Shown here: piece by piece, positions 32,888 to 42,336 of the stretch
Position numbering within the stretch: position 1 is the first letter of the stretch
How the letters are laid out: every line of letters starts with the position of its first letter
Assembly (NCBI GenBank): GCA_944392655.1
Contig: CALXXL010000008.1
Span: 1-64,000, forward strand
Source: an uncultured Victivallaceae bacterium
GTDB taxonomy: Bacteria > Verrucomicrobiota > Lentisphaeria > Victivallales > Victivallaceae
Reading direction: 5' to 3'
DNA length: 64,000 nt
Notes under the pieces: generated by a model
What the model was told of the DNA's origin: nothing
What the model saw: the letters and a program-made list of their open reading frames with translations, nothing else
The model's database searches: none
Program-made: the position numbers and the translations under genes

Positions 32888-35128
32888 ATGAAACTCCTTT
32901 GTCTTATTGCTGTATTAACCGGATTAGTTGTCTCAACCGGCGCGGTTGCCGGAGAATGTTTTACCGGTAAAATCTATCCAACACCGCAAAAAGTGCTCTC
33001 GTCATATCGCAAGTTTAACGTCGATCCGGCAAAGGTGGTTGTCAATTACTCCGGAGACTCTTTCGGACCGCAGATATATAAACAGGCTATCGACGGAGTC
33101 TCTTCCAGCATTGACGACGCACCTCTACTCTCTATTACCGCTGGCTTGATCAGCTCACCAGATATCCGGAATCTGGTGCCGGAGCTTGAACTGCCTCCGC
33201 AGGGATACGCTTTGAGATGCACCGAATTTACCCCGGAAAGAGTCAGTATCGTAATCGCCGGCGCGGATAACAGAGGTGTTATCTATGGATTTGCTACGCT
33301 GAAACAGCTCTTCTCTATCGAAGATGGCAAAGCGGTTCAGCTCATCGCCGATATCAACGACTTCCCCGTGTGGACCAACCGATTTATTTGCGACTTTTTT
33401 GCCAATTTCAATTCCGAATATATCCAGTTCTACGCCGAAAACAAGGTCGCTGGTATCGCCGGATTGACCAACGCTGAATGGCGCAATCCACAATGGTGGG
33501 AAAAAGTACAGCCGCAGCTCGATATTATGAAACAGTTTCACGACCGGGATATCATGACCTTTATGGCTCAGCTGCATATCTACTCCACCCCGCCGGGTAA
33601 ACCAAAAATGAATCTCTCCAACGAACAGGAGATCGATAACTTTATCGAATGCTGCCGCAAAATGGCCGAGCACGGCGCAACATATTTTATGATCGCCGCA
33701 GATGATTCAACTCCACGCGGCGTTGACGGATATAAACTGTACTCCACCGAAGAACAGCAGAAGTTTGCCTCTGCCGGAGAAGCTCACGGCTACCTGATGA
33801 AACGCATATATGACGCTCTGAAACCCGAGTTCCCGGATATTCACCTGGCAATGGTGGCAGCTCCATATTCCCTCGATCACGGCATCGGGACCCCAAGCGT
33901 CGATAAGTATGTTACCGATTGGGCAAAAACCGCTCCGGACGAGGTCGCGTGGATCTGGACCGGATGGACCCCGGGCCCGGGAAAACCTTATGTGGCAAAA
34001 GAACAGAAAATGAGAATTACACGGTTGCTTGGCAACCACAAGGCTTTCATCTTCGATAACAGCAATGGAATATATACCCCTCTCGTAAAATGGGAGACTT
34101 CATATTATCCCGGCATGGAAAAAGATGATGACGGTATAGCATTCCTCCTCGGACTGGGGTGCGGATCACGTCCGTGGGAGACGGTGTATTTTATCAATGC
34201 ATGCGATTATCTCTGGAATCCGGACGCATACAACGCCGATGCTTCATACTCCAGAGCACTCGAAATCGTATTCGGCAAAGAGGCTGTCCAGCCGGTAAAT
34301 CAGCTCAGAAAAGCTCTGCTCGACGCCGATATGGAACGGCGGCTCAACCGGCGTAATAATATCGCCGGAAAAATCAACGCCCTCGAAGAGGCTTTCAGCC
34401 AATTCAAGGCGGCTAAGGACGCTTCCGGTAAGCCGCTGCCGGATAAACAGTTGGAAATCGCTGTCAACGGGTTGAAAGCTTTTGCTCAATATCAACCCAA
34501 AGAGATAATTGTGTATCCGGCTCTCAACAACATTACCGTAGACGGCAATCTCAATGAGGACGAATGGTCGGGCGCAACCGAATTTATGCTCGCCGACCGC
34601 AGCGGCAACTGCAATGGAAAATATGTTAAAGTACGCATCACTTACCGGGAAAATGACGCAGCTTATTTGGCTTTCTCTATTCCAAGTGAACAGAAAAATG
34701 ATATCCCCGATATGCCGCACGACAGCCCGGTGTTCCTTAATCCGGAAGCGTTGGAGGTTATGCTCCAGACTACTGACGATTTCCAGCCCGGTACCGACGC
34801 CGACTACTCCGGTTCTTACGCTCATCTCGCCTTCGACCGCGCCGGCAATACCTTTGACGAAGACGCCGATAACGGCAGTTACGCCTGGGACGGCGACTGG
34901 CAGCTCGCCGTTAAAGATACTGCGGACGGATGGTGCGCCGAAATGCGCGTGCCCGCTCAGAAAATCCAGTTCTCCACCCCCCAGCCGCCGGCTCCGGGCG
35001 TGGTATGGATGGGCAACTTCTTCTATATCAATAATAATACCGGCTCGGTTCAGTCGTGGGATACCAACGGATATACCTTCCATATGCCGGAGTATTTCGG
35101 AGTTTTGAAGTTTGCTGAAAGAGAGTGA
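32888..35128 (+). CDS. Secreted GH84 beta-N-acetylglucosaminidase with C-terminal CBM9
   Basis: A 746-aa exported enzyme. A signal peptide (1-21, VAGE) is followed by a GH20b-like N-terminal domain (25-150), a catalytic barrel (about 155-420) with the Asp pair in FMIAADDSTPRG that GH84 uses for substrate-assisted cleavage, a helical part (440-540) and a CBM9-like sandwich (545-745) beginning at VDGNLNEDEWSGA. It would release GlcNAc from glycans such as host mucin. The downstream DUF4186 gene starts inside its end. Confidence 0.8.
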   Translation: MKLLCLIAVLTGLVVSTGAVAGECFTGKIYPTPQKVLSSYRKFNVDPAKVVVNYSGDSFGPQIYKQAIDGVSSSIDDAPLLSITAGLISSPDIRNLVPELELPPQGYALRCTEFTPERVSIVIAGADNRGVIYGFATLKQLFSIEDGKAVQLIADINDFPVWTNRFICDFFANFNSEYIQFYAENKVAGIAGLTNAEWRNPQWWEKVQPQLDIMKQFHDRDIMTFMAQLHIYSTPPGKPKMNLSNEQEIDNFIECCRKMAEHGATYFMIAADDSTPRGVDGYKLYSTEEQQKFASAGEAHGYLMKRIYDALKPEFPDIHLAMVAAPYSLDHGIGTPSVDKYVTDWAKTAPDEVAWIWTGWTPGPGKPYVAKEQKMRITRLLGNHKAFIFDNSNGIYTPLVKWETSYYPGMEKDDDGIAFLLGLGCGSRPWETVYFINACDYLWNPDAYNADASYSRALEIVFGKEAVQPVNQLRKALLDADMERRLNRRNNIAGKINALEEAFSQFKAAKDASGKPLPDKQLEIAVNGLKAFAQYQPKEIIVYPALNNITVDGNLNEDEWSGATEFMLADRSGNCNGKYVKVRITYRENDAAYLAFSIPSEQKNDIPDMPHDSPVFLNPEALEVMLQTTDDFQPGTDADYSGSYAHLAFDRAGNTFDEDADNGSYAWDGDWQLAVKDTADGWCAEMRVPAQKIQFSTPQPPAPGVVWMGNFFYINNNTGSVQSWDTNGYTFHMPEYFGVLKFAERE

Positions 35129-35506
35129 AAACTGGACCAGACTAAAAAAACGCCTGGCTGAATCCAAATTCAGAAGCAGATTTGAATTGAATCAGGCTAT
35201 GGTCAACTATTGCCGCGATAGAGGCGAAGAGGTGATCCGCCAGCACTGTATGAAGTTTGTACGCCAGAGACTCGCTCCGGCTTACCCGGAAAACGACGGT
35301 AAACAGACGCCGTGGAACGGACACCCGTGCTTCGTCGCTCAGCACGCTACCGCATGCTGCTGCCGGCACTGTCTGCGTAAATGGCACCGCATCCCCGAGG
35401 GAAGGGCGCTGTCGAGCAGGAAATTCTCTATGTTACCGATATCCTGATGTGCTGGATCGGAGAAAGAATCAATTTTATACCGGTAAAGGAGTATAACTTA
35501 TTATGA
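35112..35506 (+). pseudogene. DUF4186 gene with a frameshift
   Basis: A TTG start at 35112 (GGAG upstream, overlap of 17 bases with the GH84 gene). Residues up to about 100 match the DUF4186 family: SKFRSRFELN, VRQRLAPAYPENDGKQTP, GHPCFVAQHATACCCRHC and KWHRIPEGR. At about 35411-35414 the family reading continues in the -1 frame (EQEILYVTDILMCWIGERIN) and ends at TGA 35504, exactly overlapping the next ATG (ATGA). As written, the original frame stops at 35447 after an unrelated tail. Either a one-base loss inactivated it, or the base is missing from the assembly. No slippery heptamer is seen. Confidence 0.8.
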
Positions 35507-36633
35507 GCTTCAGTATTGTACTGGGCGCCTATGTCGCTCTGAGCGCCGCTGTATTGTTACTCAACGTAAAATGGTACTGGAAAGTCGTTCTCGCCGCAGC
35601 CGCCGTGGCCGTTTCCATGAAATTCTATATCTTAAGATGGCTCGGCGGAGCTTTCTTCGCACCCGAAGTGCCGGGATGGATCATCCTCATCTCCGGATGG
35701 ATGTTCGCCGCTTTAATGTGCTTTTTCTGCCTCCTTATTGTCGCCGACATTATCTGGATCATCATCAGCATTATCGCCCTTATCCGGCACAAATATGATT
35801 TTAAACGGATGCGCCGGAAACAGAATATCTGCAATCTGGTACTCCTGATTGTCGCCGCGGTTATCGCCGCTGTCGGCGTGGCTGGCGGAACTGCCACTCC
35901 GAGAATTAATCGCGTGGAACTGGTTTTCCCCAATCTGCCCCCGGAACTCGATAACTTTACTGTTGCCGTTATGGCCGACCTCCATGTCGATAGAATGACC
36001 GGTAAAGAGAAAATTCAAAAGTGGGTGGATATCTGCAATCAGCTCAATCCGGATATGATAACGGTGGCCGGAGATTTCGTCGACGGCAGTATCGATCTGT
36101 ATAAGGACGATATCGCTCCACTCGCCAACCTTAAAGCAAAATATGGCGTATTCGGCGTTTCCGGCAATCATGAATACTATTCCGGTTACCAGGAATGGAA
36201 AAATTATCTCAACTCCATCGGAGTTAAAATGCTCGACAATACCAATACTGATTTTCCGGAACTGAAACTATCTATCGCCGGAGTCGCCGACAAAGCGGCC
36301 GTACATCGCGGCATGGAGGGAGTTAATTTCGACGCCGCTCTCGCAAACACCCCGGAAGATAACTTCATTATCCTGCTTGCTCATCGCCCCGAACTCGCTT
36401 ACGAGGCGGCTCAGAAAAACGTTGATTTGCAGATATCCGGACATACCCACGGCGGCATGATTGTCGGATTCGATAAAATCGTGGCAAGGTTTAACCGCGG
36501 ATTCTCTTCCGGAATATATCAGGTGGGCAATATGACCCTTTGCCTCTCCAACGGTACCGGCATCTGGAACGGGTTCCCCATCCGGATCGGTTTCCCCGCG
36601 GAAATTGTCCTTATCACCCTTAAACAATCATAA
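35503..36633 (+). CDS. Membrane metallophosphoesterase (YkuE/YaeI-like)
   Basis: A 376-aa protein with four hydrophobic segments in the first 135 residues, then a calcineurin-type phosphoesterase domain: VMADLHVDRM, AGDFVDGS, GNHEYYSG, LLAHRPELA and GHTHGGMI supply the metal ligands. The domain should face the periplasm. Family members hydrolyse lipid-linked phosphates such as UDP-diacylglucosamine relatives, but here the substrate is unknown. AAGGAG lies upstream. Confidence 0.85.
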   Translation: MSFSIVLGAYVALSAAVLLLNVKWYWKVVLAAAAVAVSMKFYILRWLGGAFFAPEVPGWIILISGWMFAALMCFFCLLIVADIIWIIISIIALIRHKYDFKRMRRKQNICNLVLLIVAAVIAAVGVAGGTATPRINRVELVFPNLPPELDNFTVAVMADLHVDRMTGKEKIQKWVDICNQLNPDMITVAGDFVDGSIDLYKDDIAPLANLKAKYGVFGVSGNHEYYSGYQEWKNYLNSIGVKMLDNTNTDFPELKLSIAGVADKAAVHRGMEGVNFDAALANTPEDNFIILLAHRPELAYEAAQKNVDLQISGHTHGGMIVGFDKIVARFNRGFSSGIYQVGNMTLCLSNGTGIWNGFPIRIGFPAEIVLITLKQS

Positions 36634-36639
36634 AAAAAC

Positions 36640-36668
36640 GCCGCCCGGATTTTCCGGACGGCATCGGT
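36640..36668. terminator. Bidirectional terminator
   Basis: GCCG-c-CCGG, a 5-base loop and CCGG-a-CGGC, with A-run on the left and T-run on the right, between the convergent phosphoesterase gene and the sugar ABC operon. Confidence 0.85.
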
Positions 36669-36680
36669 TTTTTCAATTTA

Positions 36681-37637
36681 TCAATAGACCGATTCTGCGT
36701 TGTAGTATTCCGCCGCATTGCTGTTCAGAATGATTTCCGACGGAATCAGCAGCTCTTTCTCGCCATTCACCGGCTTGCCGCCGTTACGCAGACCTTCCAG
36801 CGCCTTTTCTATCCCTACACTGATCATCTCCGGCGAGTAGGTGACGGTGGCCCGCACCACCGGGTCGTTGTCCAGCACCTTCTTGATGATCGTTTTACTG
36901 CCGCCGCCGCCAACCATCGCTTTTATATCACTGCGGCCGGACTCTTCGTACGCTTTCAAGGCACCTATCAAGACATCGTCATCACCCGCCCAGACTCCGT
37001 CGATCTCCGGATACTTTTGCAGGTAGTTCTCCATCAGACTCATGCCCTTTTCCGTATTCCACCACGCCGGCTGTGATTCAAGAATCTTGATCTCCGGATA
37101 CTTTTCCGCCAGTACCTCGCGGAATGCTTCCACACGGTCGGTGTTGATCGGACAGGGAATCCCTTCCATTACCAGGATATCTCCCTTGCCACCCAGCAGC
37201 TGACCCATCGCTTCTGCCGCCGCCGCACCAAGACTGCGGTTGTCCCCATTGACAAACAGATCCTCGACACGGTTGCTCAACGGATTCGAAACTATTACTA
37301 CATAAGTACCGGCTTTCTTCGCCTGTTCGCATACCGGCGTAAGCGGTCCTGGCTCCTGGCACAGCACTACCAGCGCATCCACCTGACGCGCCAGAAGATT
37401 CTCAATACGGTCCGCCTGTGCCGAGGTCGTCTCACCCAGCGTTACAATCACTTCCACATTCGGATTGGCCGCCTCAATCTCCTTCTTCGCCTGCTCCGCA
37501 CACCAGACTATACCCCCTGTCCAGCCATGGGTCGCCGCCGGAACCGATACCCCTATCTTTAACTTATCCGCTCCGGACTCTCCACACCCTGTCAGCAGCA
37601 GCAAACCCGCCGAAATCAGCATCAACCAGTTCTTCAT
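36681..37637 (-). CDS. Sugar ABC transporter substrate-binding lipoprotein (RbsB-like)
   Basis: A 318-aa periplasmic-binding-protein-like I domain with lipobox LTGC (Cys18). KIGVSVPAATHGWTGG, VDALVVLCQEPGPLTP and VWAGDDDVLIGALKA are typical of the ribose/xylose/galactose group. Last gene of a three-gene operon (ATPase, permease, binding protein), three bases after the permease. The exact sugar is not readable. Confidence 0.88.
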   Translation of the reverse strand: MKNWLMLISAGLLLLTGCGESGADKLKIGVSVPAATHGWTGGIVWCAEQAKKEIEAANPNVEVIVTLGETTSAQADRIENLLARQVDALVVLCQEPGPLTPVCEQAKKAGTYVVIVSNPLSNRVEDLFVNGDNRSLGAAAAEAMGQLLGGKGDILVMEGIPCPINTDRVEAFREVLAEKYPEIKILESQPAWWNTEKGMSLMENYLQKYPEIDGVWAGDDDVLIGALKAYEESGRSDIKAMVGGGGSKTIIKKVLDNDPVVRATVTYSPEMISVGIEKALEGLRNGGKPVNGEKELLIPSEIILNSNAAEYYNAESVY

Positions 37638-37640
37638 ATC

Positions 37641-38558
37641 TCACGCTTCCTTCCTGTTTTTATATTGAAACAGCACCGCAATTATGATTACCGTGCCTTT
37701 TACTATCCCCTGTAAATTGGCCGAAATACCCCATAAGTCAAGCGCATTCGAGATGATGCCGAGAATGAATATCCCCGCCAATGTCCCCCAGACCGACGCT
37801 TTGCCGCCAGACATGCTTGTACCACCAATTATCACCGCCGCTATCGCATCAAGTTCATACGATAAACCCGCACCTGTGGAACTGATCGAGTCCAGACGCC
37901 CGGCAAACATTATCGCACTCAACCCCGTCAGCAGCCCGATTATACCATAGGTGTGGAACTTTACCACCCCGGTGCGGATTCCGGCATAGCGCGCAACACG
38001 CTCATTCGACCCCACCGCACAGACATGACGGCCAAACGGCGTCTCCACCAGCACCAGCGCCAGAATTACCGCCGAAGCCGCCATTACCCAGAACGGCACC
38101 CAGCCGCCAAGATTGCGGAATAACGGATTGCCTGCCGTTACCAGTCCGGCATCCGCTAAATACAGCGACAGCGAACGGAATATCGACATCGTTCCCAACG
38201 TTACTATAAATGGCGGTATCTTCCATACCGAGACCAATGTGCCGTTCAACGCTCCACCTATATAACCCGTTGCCCCCGCCGCCAGCACCGCCAGCAGCAG
38301 ACCCGTAAGCGGACTGCACTCAACCCCGTTCATCAGTTGCAGCGCCACCACCCCGGACAATGCAAACAATGACCCGACCGAGAGATCTATACCCCCGGCA
38401 GCAATCACCAGCGTCATCCCCAGCGCAATTATGCCGCTGTAGGAGACCTGTCGCGAAATGTTCATCAGATTCTGCGGATTGCGGAAGTAGTCACTCGATA
38501 TACAGCACACCGCAAACAATACCGCCAACGCAATATAAGGCCCTAATGATTTCTTCAT
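37641..38558 (-). CDS. Sugar ABC transporter permease (RbsC-like)
   Basis: A 305-aa membrane protein with eight to ten helices. ATG 38558 overlaps the ATPase stop (ATGA) and has AAAGAGGG upstream; an upstream in-frame start is rejected. GIDLSVGSLFALSGVVA and ERVARYAGIRTG, with ISSTGAGLSYELDAIAAVIIGGTS, are hallmarks of the BPD_transp_2 family used for monosaccharides. Confidence 0.9.
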   Translation of the reverse strand: MKKSLGPYIALAVLFAVCCISSDYFRNPQNLMNISRQVSYSGIIALGMTLVIAAGGIDLSVGSLFALSGVVALQLMNGVECSPLTGLLLAVLAAGATGYIGGALNGTLVSVWKIPPFIVTLGTMSIFRSLSLYLADAGLVTAGNPLFRNLGGWVPFWVMAASAVILALVLVETPFGRHVCAVGSNERVARYAGIRTGVVKFHTYGIIGLLTGLSAIMFAGRLDSISSTGAGLSYELDAIAAVIIGGTSMSGGKASVWGTLAGIFILGIISNALDLWGISANLQGIVKGTVIIIAVLFQYKNRKEA

Positions 38559-40033
38559 TCCTTTTCCCTCTTTACTCCAGTCGCCAGATACATGATCTCC
38601 TCTTCCGTGAGCGACTCCCCACAAAGCTCACCGGCTATCTCACCATTGTGCATAACCAGCACACGGCGGCACATGCCAAGAAGCTCCTCAAGATCCGAAC
38701 AGATCATCAGGCACGCCACTCCGGACTCTGCCAGATGATTGATAAATTCATATATGTCCCGCCGGGCGGCGACATCCACCCCGCGCGTAGGTTCGTCAAA
38801 GATAAATACCCCCGGATTGACATCCAGCCCCTTCGCCAGTGCCGCTTTCTGCTGATTGCCGCCGGAAAGATAGCGCAGCAACGTATCCTGACTCTCACTT
38901 TTGATCCGGAATTCACGGATATATTCCGCCGCTTTTTCACGAACCAGACCCCAGCGGATCCAGCCAAAACGGCAATAACGTTTCAGTGAACTCAATACTA
39001 TGTTCTCCGCCAGCGAAAAGTCGGTGAGTATCCCTGCATTCTGCCGATCCTCCGGCAGGTAGCTCACCCCCGCATCCAATGCCTGACGCACATTGCGGAA
39101 TCTTACCCGCTTTCCATTCAGCTCCACCGTGCCGGTATCCATACGGCGCAAGCCGCACAGCGTCTCCGCCAGTTCGCTGCGGCCGCTCCCCCCAAGACCG
39201 GCCAGTCCGAGAACTTCACCCCCGCGCAGCTCAAATGAGATGTTCTTAAGCAGTTTGCCCGAACCGAGATTATCCACCTTCAATACCGGACTCTTGCTCA
39301 TGTCCGGCAGCGGACGCTTTTCCGGAAACATCCGCGTCAATTCCCGGCCCACCATCCGGCGCACCATCTCCAGCGGATCCAGTTCCCCCGATTTGCCATC
39401 GTAAACCAGCACGCCGTCACGCAGAATTACCACACGGTCGCAGATCTCATTCACCTCCGCCAGCTTGTGCGAAATGTATATCACCGATTTTCCCGCCGCA
39501 CGAAGTTCACGCATAATACCGAAAAGGCGCTCCGTCTCTTCATGATTCAACAGCGTACTGGGTTCATCCATTATTATGATGTTTGCATCCGCCGCCATCG
39601 CTTTGGCGATCTCCACCATCTGTTTCTCCGATACCGGAAGATCACGGACCAGAGCGTCCGGCGAAATCTCAACCTTTAACCGCGCAAATTCGTGCAGTGC
39701 ACGTTCACGCATATCTTTGCGGCGCAGAAAACCCAGCTTTGACGGCTCGTTCCCGAGAAAAATATTCTCCGCTACACTCAAATCCAGCGCCAGATTGAAC
39801 TCCTGATGGATCGCGGATATCCGGTTGCCGAAATTCTCAACTCTCCCGGAGTCCGGCTTCACCAGATTAAGTATGCACTTGACCAGCGTCGATTTGCCCG
39901 CACCGTTCTCTCCGATTATGCCGACTATCTCCCCGCTGTTCAACTCAAAGGTGATGTCCGTCAGCACACGATTCCGGTTGTAGGATTTTTCCAGATTGCT
40001 GATCTTTAAAAGAGTGCGCCCCGATGCAGTCAT
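38555..40033 (-). CDS. Sugar ABC transporter ATPase, two domains (RbsA-like)
   Basis: A 492-aa tandem ATPase. The first domain has GENGAGKSTLVK and DEPSTLLNHEE; the second has GLGGSGRSELAE, LSGGNQQKAALAKGL and FDEPTRGVDVAARRDI. The first signature loop, VRDLPVSEKQMVEIAKAM, is degenerate as usual in this family. First gene of the operon. Confidence 0.92.
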   Translation of the reverse strand: MTASGRTLLKISNLEKSYNRNRVLTDITFELNSGEIVGIIGENGAGKSTLVKCILNLVKPDSGRVENFGNRISAIHQEFNLALDLSVAENIFLGNEPSKLGFLRRKDMRERALHEFARLKVEISPDALVRDLPVSEKQMVEIAKAMAADANIIIMDEPSTLLNHEETERLFGIMRELRAAGKSVIYISHKLAEVNEICDRVVILRDGVLVYDGKSGELDPLEMVRRMVGRELTRMFPEKRPLPDMSKSPVLKVDNLGSGKLLKNISFELRGGEVLGLAGLGGSGRSELAETLCGLRRMDTGTVELNGKRVRFRNVRQALDAGVSYLPEDRQNAGILTDFSLAENIVLSSLKRYCRFGWIRWGLVREKAAEYIREFRIKSESQDTLLRYLSGGNQQKAALAKGLDVNPGVFIFDEPTRGVDVAARRDIYEFINHLAESGVACLMICSDLEELLGMCRRVLVMHNGEIAGELCGESLTEEEIMYLATGVKREKE

Positions 40034-40146
40034 TTTTCCGTATGTTATGAAATTATTCCATTAAATATAATTTCATATACTTTAACGGATTTTACACTTT
40101 TTTCAACTTTATATAAAACAAAAAAATGTAAAAAACACACAATAAC

Positions 40147-40743
40147 CTATTCCGACGCAACCGTTCCGTAACCGTTCGACTCCAGATGCTCGACAAATAC
40201 TTGCGATACCACTACCGCCGGAGGATCTTCAAATAAGAGCGGCTGGAGGCATTCCAGAAATACCAGTGGCTCTATCTTATGCTTGTAGTCCTGCACCGTC
40301 TCCACCCCGATCTCCGACAAGTCCGTCTTGCCGTGGCGCAGCACATATTCTACATAGCCGCTGCGCCCGACATAATCCGTACACAACAGCCGGATGATAT
40401 TCACTAAACTCACCAGCGCCAGATCCAGGCCAAACGCCTGAAAACAGAACAGCTTGACCGGAAACGGTACTTTTAAATCACGGAAACCAAAGGCCGGAGT
40501 CGGCAGCGATTTGTCCCGGTTTGCCGCAAAGATAATACTGTGCAGCAGAAAAAACAATAACGATATCAACAGCAGTATGATTAGCAAAATCCCAAATAAT
40601 CCGCCTGCCGACATGTAAATCATCAGCACTATCGAACCAATGATAAATCCATAGCACAATACCCCGGTAAAAGTACCGACTATCATCGCTATGAGTTCCG
40701 ACATTATCCGTGATATCCACCAACGGAATACTATTTTCCTCAT
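40147..40743 (-). CDS. Membrane protein of unknown function
   Basis: A 198-aa protein. ATG 40743 follows GGAG at eight bases; the upstream ATG at 40755 overlaps that site. Two to three hydrophobic helices lie between 10 and 70, followed by a soluble domain (95-198). No family recognised. It is alone in its transcript. Confidence 0.55.
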   Translation of the reverse strand: MRKIVFRWWISRIMSELIAMIVGTFTGVLCYGFIIGSIVLMIYMSAGGLFGILLIILLLISLLFFLLHSIIFAANRDKSLPTPAFGFRDLKVPFPVKLFCFQAFGLDLALVSLVNIIRLLCTDYVGRSGYVEYVLRHGKTDLSEIGVETVQDYKHKIEPLVFLECLQPLLFEDPPAVVVSQVFVEHLESNGYGTVASE

Positions 40744-40956
40744 CTCACACTCCATTTCCGGTTATCAGTATACTGATAATTTATCCATAATTTCTATTAT
40801 AAAACATTTTTAATCCGAAAACAACCCCCCTTTTTTATCGAATTTGCGTTTTTTTATCAATATCGGGAGGTTTGACTATCTTTAATATTTGTATTTTTTA
40901 ATCCGGGATTTATATTACTCTTAATCTTAAACTAATAATAACCGGAGAAAAATAAA

Positions 40957-41133
40957 ATGGCAACTTCCCACAGCAGCGGGTCTCATCACCACCATAGAAG
41001 ACACCGCAGCAGGCATAACAGCCAGAGTTCTTCCACACTCTGGTTCGGATTCAAGAGAAAAAGCGTATGCCTTTCCATTCTCTTCTTTATCCTTTTCGCC
41101 GCTTTGATTATAATGGCCTATCTTTCTGAATAA
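40957..41133 (+). CDS. His-rich 58-aa tail-anchored protein
   Basis: A 58-aa ORF with GGAG before ATG 40957. The N-terminal half is basic and His-rich (GSHHHHRRHRSRH), the C-terminal half is a single hydrophobic helix (CLSILFFILFAALIIMAYL) with a two-residue tail. It is therefore a small cytoplasmic-facing membrane protein that may bind metal. It lies 87 bases before the flippase-like gene. Confidence 0.6.
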   Translation: MATSHSSGSHHHHRRHRSRHNSQSSSTLWFGFKRKSVCLSILFFILFAALIIMAYLSE

Positions 41134-41220
41134 TTTTATCCTTTCTGCAGTTGAATATTCCTCCGGTTTGAATTAAATTATATGCCATTGTTCGCTAAAC
41201 ACAATGGAGTCTTTGTTATT

Positions 41221-42336
41221 ATGTTCGGATACAACGGCAGCCGCAATTCCGGCGGTCAAAAATCACAAGCACAAGAGCCGCAAGTAACTACACCGCAAAA
41301 TACAGAAAAAGACTCTCCTCTTAAAAAAACTCTCGTTCTCTTTATCAAAATCGCCGTCGCTGCTGTTATCGTAGCCCTGCTTATCAAGTACAATTACCAG
41401 GATTTCCGCAACGGAATAAGGGAGTTTAACTACTACTGGTTTATCCCGGCTTTTATCGCATACGTTACACATATGTTCTTCTGCTCATGGAGATGGTACA
41501 GATTAGCTCAGATGATCGGAGTAAAACTCTCTGTAAACGAGGCCTTTGTCGTAACCATGCAGAGCTATTTCTGGTCCCTCGTTATCCCCGGCGGCGCTAT
41601 CGGAGGCGACGTGGCAAGACTCGCTATTACCGCTAAACGGCAGCCACCGGGCGCCAAGGCGGAGGGAATACTCACTATCCTTATGGACCGCGCAATCGGT
41701 ATGGTGGCTCTCTTCGGTATGACCATAGTTCTTGTACTGCTATCAATTCCGCAGCTGATGAATATCGAAATCGCCGGTACCGAACTCAGCAATACGGTCA
41801 AAATCGCCGGGATTATCGCTATCCTGCTGCTGTGCATCGCCGGTAACGCCGCTATGATGGCGCTCTTTTTCCACCGCCAGCTTACTAAACTCGCCATCGT
41901 AAGAAGACTCTTCGCCTGGGGGGATTCCCAAAGCCACGGCATGGTTCAGCGACTCACTGACGCAATCGACCTCTATGCCAAAAACTGGCGGCAGCTATCT
42001 TACTTAACCATCGTCAGCGTATTTATGGTTCACGGAATGACCGTACTCGCGGTACTGTTCCTTATTTACGGACTCAATATCAGCCAGATCTCTTTAATCG
42101 GAATTTTTACCGCCGTATCCATCGGAAATATCGCCGGGCTTATCCCGCTATCTCTATCCGGTATCGGACTGCGCGACGCTGTACTGCTCGGACTCCTGCG
42201 CGCAGACAACCTGCCGGATAATATCGCCGTTATTCCTATCCTTTACTCCGCTTTGATCATCGGAGTAAATATCCTGTGCGCTGTATTCTTTATCGCCGAT
42301 TCCGGCAGCAAAACCTCCGGAAAGGAAAACTCATGA
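41221..42336 (+). CDS. Lysylphosphatidylglycerol-synthase-like membrane protein
   Basis: A 371-aa protein with seven or more helices. ATG 41221 is preferred (GGAG upstream) over 41182. SWRWYRLAQMIGVKLS, PGGAIGGDVARLAI and PLSLSGIGLRDAVLLGLL match the PF03706 membrane domain (MprF flippase half, AglD-like). It lacks the lysyl-transferase domain. Likely a lipid or lipid-linked sugar transporter. It overlaps the next gene by four bases. Confidence 0.82.
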   Translation: MFGYNGSRNSGGQKSQAQEPQVTTPQNTEKDSPLKKTLVLFIKIAVAAVIVALLIKYNYQDFRNGIREFNYYWFIPAFIAYVTHMFFCSWRWYRLAQMIGVKLSVNEAFVVTMQSYFWSLVIPGGAIGGDVARLAITAKRQPPGAKAEGILTILMDRAIGMVALFGMTIVLVLLSIPQLMNIEIAGTELSNTVKIAGIIAILLLCIAGNAAMMALFFHRQLTKLAIVRRLFAWGDSQSHGMVQRLTDAIDLYAKNWRQLSYLTIVSVFMVHGMTVLAVLFLIYGLNISQISLIGIFTAVSIGNIAGLIPLSLSGIGLRDAVLLGLLRADNLPDNIAVIPILYSALIIGVNILCAVFFIADSGSKTSGKENS

